Shown here in pieces: positions 1 through 6,887 of a stretch of 9,148 bases of DNA. Below the pieces are notes generated by a model. That model saw only the letters and a program-made list of their open reading frames with translations, ran no database searches and was not told the DNA's origin. Made by a program: the position numbers and the translations under genes. The DNA is taken from contig CAJAYZ010000483.1 of NCBI GenBank assembly GCA_903949225.1, forward strand, positions 1 to 9,148, read 5' to 3'. The DNA is from an uncultured Planctomycetaceae bacterium. GTDB taxonomy: Bacteria; Planctomycetota; Planctomycetia; Pirellulales; UBA1268. How positions within the stretch are numbered: position 1 is the first letter of the stretch; each line of letters opens with the position of its first letter.

Positions 1-1185
1 CGAAAGCATGTTGAGGGTCTGATCACCCGCGAACATCAGCGCCCCGGTGCCGAGCATCGATACCGGCACCCCCATCGCCACCCAGAAGCCGATCTTCAGA
101 TCGAAGAACATCGCCAGGAGGATGAAGACGATGGCCAGCCCCTGCGTGCCGTTGGAAAGGAGCATGTCGAGCCGCTCCTTGACGTCAACGGAGGCATCGG
201 CCCAGGTGACAAGCGAGTAGCCCTCCGGCATCGGATGGTCGGCGACGTAGCCCTTCACCGCGGCGACCATCGCCAGGAGATCCTCACCGGAACTGCGGTC
301 GATCGAGACGACGAGGCCGGGGCGGCCGTTGATGCGATTGCGGCCAGCGACGTCGGCGAAGCCGTCGCGCACCTTCCCCAGATCGCCGACGGTGAGGACG
401 AGCCCGTCGGGGAGCGTGACGAGGGGGAGCTTGGCTATGTCCTCGCCGACATACTGCTTGTTCTTGCCACGCAGGAGGATCTCGCCGCTCTCGCTGCGAA
501 TCGTGCCGCCGGGGAGTTCGAGATTCTCGCGGCGGACGATCTCGGCCACCTTCTGAAGCGTGAGGCCATATTTACGGAGCGTTGCCTCCGAGATCTCGAT
601 CGTGATCTCGTAGCTCTTGGCTCCGCCGATGTTGGCCGCCGACACGGTGGGGAGGGCGAGGAGATCCTCGCGAACCCGCTCCGTCACATCCCGGAGCCCG
701 AGTTCGTCGCGATCCGCCGCCATGCTGCCGACAGGCCCGGTTTCCGGAGGCCCGAGGACGCCGACCTTGATCGCCGGCGTGCGGAGCGTCACCTGCTCTA
801 CCTTCGGATCCTCGGCGAGCGCGGGGAAACTTGGGATCCGCTCTACCTCCGAGCGGATCTCACCGACCACCCGTTGCACGTCCTTGACGGTGTCTCGAAT
901 CTCGAAAACGCAGTAGCCGAGCCCTTCTCTGGCGACGCTGGTGATCTTCTTGATGCCCGCCACGCTCCGGCAGGCTTCCTCGACCTTCTGGCAGATCCCC
1001 TCCTCCACCTCCGCCGGCGTCGCGCCAGGATATGGCACTGACACCAACGCAATTTCCAGCTCGAACTCTGGAAACACCTCGCGGCGCATCCGGCTGAAAC
1101 TGATGAAGCCGATCACCATGACCGCCACGACGAGGACGTTCATGGCGGGAGTGTTGCGGACCGTCCAGGCGATGATGGATCTCAA
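1..1185 (-). CDS. RND-family efflux transporter permease, N-terminal part (3' end beyond window)
   Basis: Inner-membrane pump subunit of a tripartite RND exporter, driven by proton motive force in this family. The visible 395 codons carry an amphipathic start (MRSIIAWTVRNTPAM), a first membrane helix at about residues 16-35, then a periplasmic porter region beginning with the characteristic 'EVFPEFE...VSVPYPGATPAEVEEGI' stretch. Transmembrane helices 2 and 3 lie at about 344-390 and include 'LLAMFFDLKIGFWVAMGVPVSMLGTGAL', which lines up with AcrB-type VPxxLLGT. The frame is still open at base 1; full-length members are about 1000-1100 residues, so well over half is missing. I chose the TTG start at 1185-1183 because GGAGG lies 7 bases before it, it overlaps the adaptor stop as TTGA, and it restores the conserved N-terminal helix; the first in-frame ATG (1143) would remove that helix. 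The motif that separates metal from drug pumps (TM4) is outside the window, so the substrate is unknown. Family call is firm. Confidence 0.93.
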   Translation of the reverse strand, partial: MRSIIAWTVRNTPAMNVLVVAVMVIGFISFSRMRREVFPEFELEIALVSVPYPGATPAEVEEGICQKVEEACRSVAGIKKITSVAREGLGYCVFEIRDTVKDVQRVVGEIRSEVERIPSFPALAEDPKVEQVTLRTPAIKVGVLGPPETGPVGSMAADRDELGLRDVTERVREDLLALPTVSAANIGGAKSYEITIEISEATLRKYGLTLQKVAEIVRRENLELPGGTIRSESGEILLRGKNKQYVGEDIAKLPLVTLPDGLVLTVGDLGKVRDGFADVAGRNRINGRPGLVVSIDRSSGEDLLAMVAAVKGYVADHPMPEGYSLVTWADASVDVKERLDMLLSNGTQGLAIVFILLAMFFDLKIGFWVAMGVPVSMLGTGALMFAGDQTLNMLS

Positions 1186-2705
1186 GGCTTCGCCTCCGGT
1201 GTGGTCGAACTTGGCGCGGGGGCGCCACCATCACTCCCGACAGACGCTTCCCCCGGCGCGACGGTGCGGAGGGGTGCAGCCTCGGCCAGGGCCATGCCGT
1301 CGCGGGGATTGGAGATCAGGCTGCTGACGAGACGGTCGCCGGCGACCAAGCCACTGGGGCCCTCCTCGTAGACAACGGTTCCCTTGCCGAGGTGGTAGGG
1401 ACGCGGACGGAGAATGACAAGGTGGCCGTCGCGCATCACGAGCAGGTCACCGGACGGCCGCACCACCTCCTGCGGCACCGACACGAGTTTCACTGGCGGA
1501 TCGACCTTCACCCGGACCTCGACAAACATCCCCCGGAGGAGCGACCCCGGCGCGCCTGGAGGGAGGTCGGGCATCGGAGCCCCGTAGCGGTCGAGGGCGA
1601 CCACAGCAGTCGGATCGGGGACGATCACCCGGCAGGGAAGCGTCCGCGTCTTCTCATCGATCCCCCGCCCTTCCTGTCTCGAAAGGAGGCCGTCCCACTC
1701 GTAGGCCCGATCGCCGAGTGTGAACAGCACCTTCGCCCGGGCGTCGCGAAGGTCATGCGGCCCCTTGGCAAGCGCCCCAACGGCGGAGGCGTCTCGATCG
1801 ACCTCCGGCGGAGCGACGGCATCCTTCATGCCCCCCCAGACCTGCGCTACCTCGTCCATCCGCAGGCTCGTCTTCACCTCCCCGGCGCTCGTGTCCTCGA
1901 GCACGACCAGCGGCGTTCCCTTGGCGACGAAGGACTCCTGCTCCACCTTGTCATCGACCACCATGCCGTCGACCGGCGCCGTGATCGTCGTCCGGGCCAG
2001 ATCGAGATTGGCTCGCTCGAGCATCGTGGAGGCGAGTTGCTGGGCCTCCTCGAGCCGGTTGCGGCGCTTCTGGAGGACGCGCCGCTGCCCCTGGAGATTG
2101 GAGAGGGTGTTCGTCGTGGTCAGCTCGTCGCGCGCCGCCTGATCGGCCGCCGATTCGGTGACGATCCGCCCCTGGGCGAGCGTGTCGAGTCGATTCGCTT
2201 CGCGCTTCGCGATCTCCAACTGACGCTTGCCGAGTTCGATCGAGTCGGCGTTTTGGGTCAGCTCCTCGTCGATTTCGTCGATCGTCAACACCGCCTGCTG
2301 AAGCTCGCGCTCCAGCCGGGAAACGTCGAGCTCGTAGTCCCGCGGATCGATGCGGAAGAGAACGGTGCCCTTGGTGACGAATTGCCCAGCCTTGCAGGCT
2401 GGCGACTTCTCTGCGACGCGGCCGCCGACCTCCGCAGCGAGCGTCACCTCCCGGAGCGGTACGACCACGCCATCGGCCTCGATCTCGAAGCCATGGTCAA
2501 CGGCCGCTGCCGCCACCGTCCGCACTTGGAGGGCCGCAGGCGCCTCGACGGCCTTTCGATCCGGCGGAGGCTGGCTCCCCATCCAGAAGAAGGCAAGCAA
2601 GGCCGCGGCGAGGATGGCCAGCGGGGCGACGAGGCGGAAGCCGGTGCGAAGGAGGGCATTCATGGGGGGAATTGTAGCCCTTGTGCCCGCCCCGCGGAGG
2701 ATCAC
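1182..2705 (-). CDS. RND efflux periplasmic adaptor (HlyD/AcrA-type membrane fusion protein)
   Basis: Adaptor that bridges the inner-membrane RND permease to an outer-membrane channel. Of 507 residues, about 16-43 form an N-terminal membrane anchor (APLAILAAALLAFFWMG). About 74-120 is the first half of a lipoyl/barrel-sandwich domain ('TLAAEVGGRVAEK...GTVLFRIDPRDYE'). About 123-238 is a long charged coiled-coil hairpin. About 240-272 is the second lipoyl half ('TTITAPVDGMVVDDKV...GTPLVVLED'). Beta-barrel and membrane-proximal regions follow ('LLRGMFVEVRVKV', 'VSVPQEVVRP'), then a Gly/Ser/Pro/Ala-rich tail. At 507 residues it is longer than the usual 350-420; the extra length is in the coiled coil, an insert at about 285-340 and the tail. 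The GTG at 2705 overlaps the upstream stop as GTGA and has GGGAAG 5 bases before it. An ATG at 2663 (residue 15) gives a more typical N-terminus but no ribosome site precedes it at normal spacing. The TTGA overlap with the permease gene makes the pair a clear transport module. Substrate unknown. Confidence 0.93.
   Translation of the reverse strand: MILRGAGTRATIPPMNALLRTGFRLVAPLAILAAALLAFFWMGSQPPPDRKAVEAPAALQVRTVAAAAVDHGFEIEADGVVVPLREVTLAAEVGGRVAEKSPACKAGQFVTKGTVLFRIDPRDYELDVSRLERELQQAVLTIDEIDEELTQNADSIELGKRQLEIAKREANRLDTLAQGRIVTESAADQAARDELTTTNTLSNLQGQRRVLQKRRNRLEEAQQLASTMLERANLDLARTTITAPVDGMVVDDKVEQESFVAKGTPLVVLEDTSAGEVKTSLRMDEVAQVWGGMKDAVAPPEVDRDASAVGALAKGPHDLRDARAKVLFTLGDRAYEWDGLLSRQEGRGIDEKTRTLPCRVIVPDPTAVVALDRYGAPMPDLPPGAPGSLLRGMFVEVRVKVDPPVKLVSVPQEVVRPSGDLLVMRDGHLVILRPRPYHLGKGTVVYEEGPSGLVAGDRLVSSLISNPRDGMALAEAAPLRTVAPGEASVGSDGGAPAPSSTTPEAKP
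1193..1197 (-). promoter_or_regulatory. Ribosome binding site inside the adaptor gene that selects the TTG start of the permease
   Basis: GGAGG on the minus strand lies 7 bases before the TTG at 1185-1183, within the last codons of the adaptor gene. Together with the TTGA stop/start overlap it indicates translational coupling of adaptor and permease. Confidence 0.7.
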
Positions 2706-5700
2706 TTCGGCTTCCCGCTCCCCTCGGCCGGCGTTACGACCATTTCCCCCTGCATCGCCATCCAGTGCCCAGGGAAGGTGCAGAGAAACGGATACCGCCC
2801 CGGCTCCTCGGGCACCCGAAACCAGATCGCCGTCTTCCCGGCGGGGGGGGTGATGTCGGTCCAGGCCAGGCAGTCCCCGGTCTCCGGCACATACTGCCGC
2901 GCCGCGGCCTCCGGGTCGGTGACCAGCGCATTCACCGCCGCCCCCACCCGGGCAAGCGTCCCCGGCTTGAAGAGCGCCCAGTTGTGGGGCACCGTGTCGG
3001 GGTTGGTGAAGGTGAGCTCCACGAGATCCCCAGCCCGGACGTCGAGCCGACGCGGGCTGAAGGAGAGATTCGGGCCGACCACCACCTCGACTTTCGCTGT
3101 CACCTCCTTGGAGGGCACAGCGAAGGGATTGGGCTTCGTATTGAGGGCCCGCGCGGTGTCGGCAATGAGCGGGTGGGGACGGAGAGGGAGGGTCCGCTCC
3201 TGCGCCCCCGGCATCGGGCCATCGAGCCGATTGGCGGTGATGACCAAATCATGCTCCACCCCAGCCCCCGTCGCCACGAGGAGATGGAGCTGATCGACCG
3301 GCTGAATCTCCGGGATCTCGAGGAACACCGATCTCCCCCCGCTGAGCACCTGCACGGCGGTGATCGGCAGATGATCGTGGCCACGGAGCCCTTCGTGCTG
3401 CGCAGAATACTCATCCGATCCGTAGCCGCCGCCGTAACGGTAGTTCCAGCTTTGCGCGAAATGGCGGGCCGGATCGGCCGCGACGCCTGAGTCGACCGGC
3501 TCGGCAAAGTCGATCCGCACGCCGTTGTCATGGAGGTGGAAGCCGATCGGCTGCTGGAGGCTTTTCCCGGTGTAGCGGACGCGCTGGAGGCAGCCGTCGG
3601 CGGCCGTGTAGGTGCCCCAGCCGGCCATGCCACTGACATAGATCGCCCCGTCGCGGTCGTTGAACTTCCCCCGATGCGAGCCCGACCGGAACGACACCGG
3701 CAGCGGCACGATCGCTCCCTGCTGTTGCCCGGCCACCTCGTCACGGAGGAGCACCATCGCCGTCCCCGCGCCAAACGACAGGTGAACAAGCTGGCCGCCG
3801 AGCGGCCCCATCGCTCCCTCCGGCACCCACACCTGCCCGCCGCAGTTGTTGTCGATGCCGCGCGGCAGATAGGCCAGCGGCAGATCGGGGACACGGCCAC
3901 GCCGCGGCCCGCCGTGGCCGAAGTGGAGCGGCGGCTCTCCCGGCAGCGGTCGCCCGGGGGGCACAGCGCCGACGAGGCTCGCCGGCACCCAGTCCCCCTC
4001 GCTCGATCCGGCCGTGATCGTGCCGTCGGGGCAGATGCCGACGCCATCGGAATTGCGGAGCCCGGTGGCGAGCACCTCGGCTGTTTTTCCATCGCCTGAG
4101 ATCCGCACGAGCCCCTGGGCACTGCAGGCTGTGATGAAGCGGCCTTGCGCATCGCGAACGAGCCCGCAGGTGTAATCGTGGCCGCCGGCAGACGCCGCGT
4201 AGGCCCGCGAGAAGCAGTCGTAGCGGTCGGCTTCACCGTCCGCATTGGTGTCGATGAGCTTCGTGATCTGATCGCGACCGAGGACATGGATCACGCCATC
4301 CACAACCGCCATCCCGAGCGGGTGATGGAGCCCGGCCGCAATCCGCCGCCACGCGAGCCGGCGCGGCTCTCCATCGGCCCCCGGATCGATCGGCCGCGCC
4401 CGCCACACATCCCCCTGCATCGTGCAAACGACGAGATCACCGTCGGGGAGGAAGTCGTGATCGCCGCAGAAAAGGAGCGCCTTCCAGGGGTTTTCCACCG
4501 GAAGCTCGAAGGTATCGACGGCCCACGGCACCTGCTTGCCGCGGACGATGTTCGTCTCAATCACCTCCGGCCACTGCGGCCGGCCACCATCGAGGAGACT
4601 CTTGAGCGGATGGGTGTCGACGGGGCCGACGACGCGCTCGAACGCGCCATCCTTCACCATCGGCACGTCGAGGACCCGCACGCCATCGACGGAATAGAGG
4701 AATCCGATTCGCTCCCCCTGCCGAACAAATCCCTCGTAGTCGACTTTGCCAGCGGGTGCCTGCGTGGCCACAGGGGGCAATGCCATCGCCTCCCCCCCCG
4801 GGCTGAGGCCACCGAGAAAGCCGTAACGCGTGTCGGAAAGGACAAGAAACTTTCCCTTCCAGGCAACCGGGTAGGTGAACGTGTCGGCATCGAAGCAGAC
4901 GTTGAGGCCATTGCCGATCTGGACGCACACCCCGCGGACAACTGTCTTTCCGAAGGCGTGGAGGACGCCTGCCTGGACCGACCCGAGGATCGTGGAGTTC
5001 CAGCGGCCGTCGCGCCACGTCTCCTCGTTCTGGTTGCCCCAGTGCCCGAGCGTGCCGCCGTCGAGGCCGGGATACTGGGGGAGGAGCGGCGGCGTAGGGC
5101 AGATGGCACGGAACCACCGCGCTTCCTTGGCATAGAAGTCGAACTGCCGGTCGCGGTTGACCGGCAGTTGCCAATCGGGGAACGCCTCCGGGATGAGGGG
5201 AGCCCGGTCTGGCTCGAAGGCCGCGGGGGTTGTCGGATGCGCGGCGGCCACCACCGCGGCAACCGTGGCCGCCGGCAGGTCTGCATGTCGGCCGAGGTCG
5301 GCAAGGAAGCGGACGAGATCGCGCCTGTCGCGCGGGTGGAGCGACTGCATCAGCCCGTCGGGCATCATGCTGCCACTCTCCTCGACGATGTCGATGTCGG
5401 CCTTCGCAACCGTCTCACGGGCCCCCGACGCCGGATCGCGGAGGACCAGTGACGCATCGTCTTCCCGCTCCCGGTAACCGCGCCGGCTCGCTCCGTCGGC
5501 CGTGATCACCGTCACGGTGCGGAACTCGGGCTGAACAACATGCTGCGGCCAGAGGAGCGATTCCGCAATCTGCTCGTGGGTTTTTTCGCTCCCGAGCTTC
5601 GAGAGCGCCGGGCCGACGTTTCCCCCATGCTCCCCGACCTTGTGGCAGGAGATGCAGGCGAGCGTGTGCCGGGTGAAGACGCGGGCACCATTGGCGGCAC

Positions 5701-6745
5701 TCGCTCCCTCTCCCTTCGCCTCGGCCGCAAGCGCCGCGACAACGGCCGGATCGTGGGGCATGACACCGGAAGGAGCCGCCGCCGCTTTGGGTGCTGCGGC
5801 GGGAGCCTCCCAGGTCTTCATTCGAGGCAGGGCCCCCGGATCCTTGCCATCGAGCTTCGCGGCCACCCACTCGAGCCCCACGATGTTGTCGCGGAGCCGA
5901 TCCTCGGCGTCGAGCTGGGTGTGGTTGAGGATTCCAAAGGGCCCGTCGAAGCCGCTCTCCTGGACGACTTTGAGCAGCTCCAAATCCTGCTCCCCAGTGC
6001 CGATCGGAGCAATCTTCAGTCCGCGGGCCTCGCCGTCGGCAAACATCCCGTTGAGGTTGAGCACCTGGAGATAAGGCTTCATCCGCGCGAGCAGCTCGCG
6101 GAATCGCCCGGCATGGACGTGGCCGTGATGCTGGTTGTAGACGATGCCGACATTCGTGACCGGGGCGTCCCCGGCACGCAGCGCTTCAATGATCTCGATC
6201 TGATTCTCCGGCTCGCCGAACCAGCCGCCATGGTTGTAGAGGCCGACGGTGCAGCCGATTTTCTTGGCCGCTTCGGCTACGGGGCGGATCCGCGCGGCTT
6301 CCGCCGCCACGCGGGCCTTTTGCTCCTCGGCATTGGCGGTCGGGCCCCCGCCCCCGCTCACCCACAGGCTCGGCTTCATGCCGTGGCGCTCGAGGACGCC
6401 GAGAATCAGCTTCGCCTCGTCGTTGAGCTCACCGGGAAACCACCAGCCCACCAGCTCGATCCCCTCCGCTGCAATCGCCTTCATCTCGTCGTCAAACTGC
6501 GGAACATGCTCGGCCCGGTAGTCGTAGGCGTACTTGACGATTCCCAGCCGCTTCATCATCGCCGCGCGGTCGGTAGGCGACCGGGCCTCGTCGTCGAAGG
6601 GGACGATGCACCAGGCGACGAGATTGTCCCGTCGGAAGAGCTTTTCAGCGGGCACAAGTTCGTCGCCCCGCGCCACGGCAGGCGCGCCCACGGCCAGCGC
6701 GAGGAGAACGACGAAGAGACGGCACGGTCGATGAACGCCGATCAC
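2702..6745 (-). CDS. Exported mosaic protein: TIM barrel (sugar isomerase-like), haem c domain, DUF6797-like region, beta-propeller, azurin-like cupredoxin
   Basis: A 1347-residue envelope or secreted protein with five recognisable modules. Residues 1-25 are a signal peptide (cleavage probably after AVA25). About 29-300 is a xylose-isomerase-like TIM barrel with 'YNHGGW' (N171, H172) and 'YNQHHGH' (H206, H207, H209). A low-complexity Ala/Pro linker leads to a c-type haem domain at about 345-485, with CISCH at 364-368 and a likely distal ligand at M461 in 'SMMPDG'; this matches the planctomycete haem-binding domain I recall as TIGR02603. About 530-700 resembles DUF6797 ('CFDADTFTYPVAWKGKF'). 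About 755-1050 is a propeller-like repeat region with a calcium-loop motif DTNADGEAD at 832-840. About 1218-1343 is a cupredoxin with type 1 copper ligands H1254, C1322, H1327, M1331 in azurin spacing ('CTFPGHWMAM'). The GTG start has GAGGG 7 bases upstream. It is the first gene of the adaptor/permease operon. An electron-transfer or sugar-oxidation role is inferred; no reaction can be named. Confidence 0.9.
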   Translation of the reverse strand: MIGVHRPCRLFVVLLALAVGAPAVARGDELVPAEKLFRRDNLVAWCIVPFDDEARSPTDRAAMMKRLGIVKYAYDYRAEHVPQFDDEMKAIAAEGIELVGWWFPGELNDEAKLILGVLERHGMKPSLWVSGGGGPTANAEEQKARVAAEAARIRPVAEAAKKIGCTVGLYNHGGWFGEPENQIEIIEALRAGDAPVTNVGIVYNQHHGHVHAGRFRELLARMKPYLQVLNLNGMFADGEARGLKIAPIGTGEQDLELLKVVQESGFDGPFGILNHTQLDAEDRLRDNIVGLEWVAAKLDGKDPGALPRMKTWEAPAAAPKAAAAPSGVMPHDPAVVAALAAEAKGEGASAANGARVFTRHTLACISCHKVGEHGGNVGPALSKLGSEKTHEQIAESLLWPQHVVQPEFRTVTVITADGASRRGYREREDDASLVLRDPASGARETVAKADIDIVEESGSMMPDGLMQSLHPRDRRDLVRFLADLGRHADLPAATVAAVVAAAHPTTPAAFEPDRAPLIPEAFPDWQLPVNRDRQFDFYAKEARWFRAICPTPPLLPQYPGLDGGTLGHWGNQNEETWRDGRWNSTILGSVQAGVLHAFGKTVVRGVCVQIGNGLNVCFDADTFTYPVAWKGKFLVLSDTRYGFLGGLSPGGEAMALPPVATQAPAGKVDYEGFVRQGERIGFLYSVDGVRVLDVPMVKDGAFERVVGPVDTHPLKSLLDGGRPQWPEVIETNIVRGKQVPWAVDTFELPVENPWKALLFCGDHDFLPDGDLVVCTMQGDVWRARPIDPGADGEPRRLAWRRIAAGLHHPLGMAVVDGVIHVLGRDQITKLIDTNADGEADRYDCFSRAYAASAGGHDYTCGLVRDAQGRFITACSAQGLVRISGDGKTAEVLATGLRNSDGVGICPDGTITAGSSEGDWVPASLVGAVPPGRPLPGEPPLHFGHGGPRRGRVPDLPLAYLPRGIDNNCGGQVWVPEGAMGPLGGQLVHLSFGAGTAMVLLRDEVAGQQQGAIVPLPVSFRSGSHRGKFNDRDGAIYVSGMAGWGTYTAADGCLQRVRYTGKSLQQPIGFHLHDNGVRIDFAEPVDSGVAADPARHFAQSWNYRYGGGYGSDEYSAQHEGLRGHDHLPITAVQVLSGGRSVFLEIPEIQPVDQLHLLVATGAGVEHDLVITANRLDGPMPGAQERTLPLRPHPLIADTARALNTKPNPFAVPSKEVTAKVEVVVGPNLSFSPRRLDVRAGDLVELTFTNPDTVPHNWALFKPGTLARVGAAVNALVTDPEAAARQYVPETGDCLAWTDITPPAGKTAIWFRVPEEPGRYPFLCTFPGHWMAMQGEMVVTPAEGSGKPK

Positions 6746-6752
6746 GGAGAAT

Positions 6753-6757
6753 CCCTC
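6753..6757 (-). promoter_or_regulatory. Ribosome binding site of the mosaic protein gene
   Basis: GAGGG on the minus strand, 7 bases before the GTG at 6745-6743. It supports this non-ATG start, after which the protein begins with a good signal peptide. Confidence 0.7.
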
Positions 6758-6777
6758 AAAGTGAAATGAGCCGGCCG

Positions 6778-6805
6778 ATACTGCCGCGCCCGACCGCGAC
6801 AGTAT
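6778..6805. repeat. Inverted repeat (11-base arms, 6-base spacer) in the leader of the mosaic protein operon
   Basis: Arms are ATACTGCCGCG (6778-6788) and CGCGACAGTAT (6795-6805) on the plus strand. The single mismatch becomes a G-U pair if the minus strand is transcribed, so the RNA could form an 11-bp stem. CGGCCG copies flank it on both sides (6772-6777 and 6817-6822) and could extend the structure across a bulge. There is no T-tract after it, and it ends 32 bases before the GTG start, so it looks more like an operator or leader hairpin than an intrinsic terminator. Function is inferred only. Confidence 0.55.
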
Positions 6806-6809
6806 GCCA
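6801..6809 (-). promoter_or_regulatory. Possible extended -10 promoter element upstream of the operon
   Basis: The minus strand reads TGGCATACT, a TGn plus CATACT that resembles an extended -10 box. No convincing -35 box is found at 17-18 bases upstream. It overlaps one arm of the inverted repeat at 6778-6805, which would suit an operator. Planctomycete promoters are poorly matched by this consensus, so this is a weak suggestion. Confidence 0.2.
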
Positions 6810-6847
6810 CAGCGACCGGCCGAATCGGCAGCTCAACCCATGGTGAC

Positions 6848-6866
6848 GCCCCCCTTCGGGACGGGC
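6848..6866 (-). terminator. Weak GC-rich stem after the EEP-DUF885 gene, possible terminator
   Basis: Starting about 20 bases past the TGA at 6890-6888, the minus strand can form a short stem (about 7 pairs, one bulged G) around a CGAA loop. No U-tract follows, so it fails the usual rule for intrinsic termination. If real, it would separate this gene from the downstream operon. Confidence 0.25.
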
Positions 6867-6887
6867 ATCCCCTGTGTGAGCCAAGGT

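Noticed and set aside
235..1041. 268-codon open frame on the plus strand
   Set aside because: Antisense to the RND permease, which matches its family along the whole stretch.
1392..3293. 633-codon open frame on the plus strand
   Set aside because: It is antisense to the well-supported adaptor and cupredoxin coding regions, its translation is rich in Arg/His/Pro with no recognisable domain, and it spans the junction of two real genes.
4145..5452. 435-codon open frame on the plus strand
   Set aside because: Antisense shadow of the mosaic gene; Arg/Pro-rich translation without motifs.
5540..6769. 409-codon open frame on the plus strand
   Set aside because: Antisense to the haem and TIM-barrel region, whose motifs on the other strand are unambiguous.
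6778..6805. Intrinsic terminator at the inverted repeat
   Set aside because: No T-tract follows on either strand, and the element is immediately upstream of the operon start, which suits a leader or operator role better.
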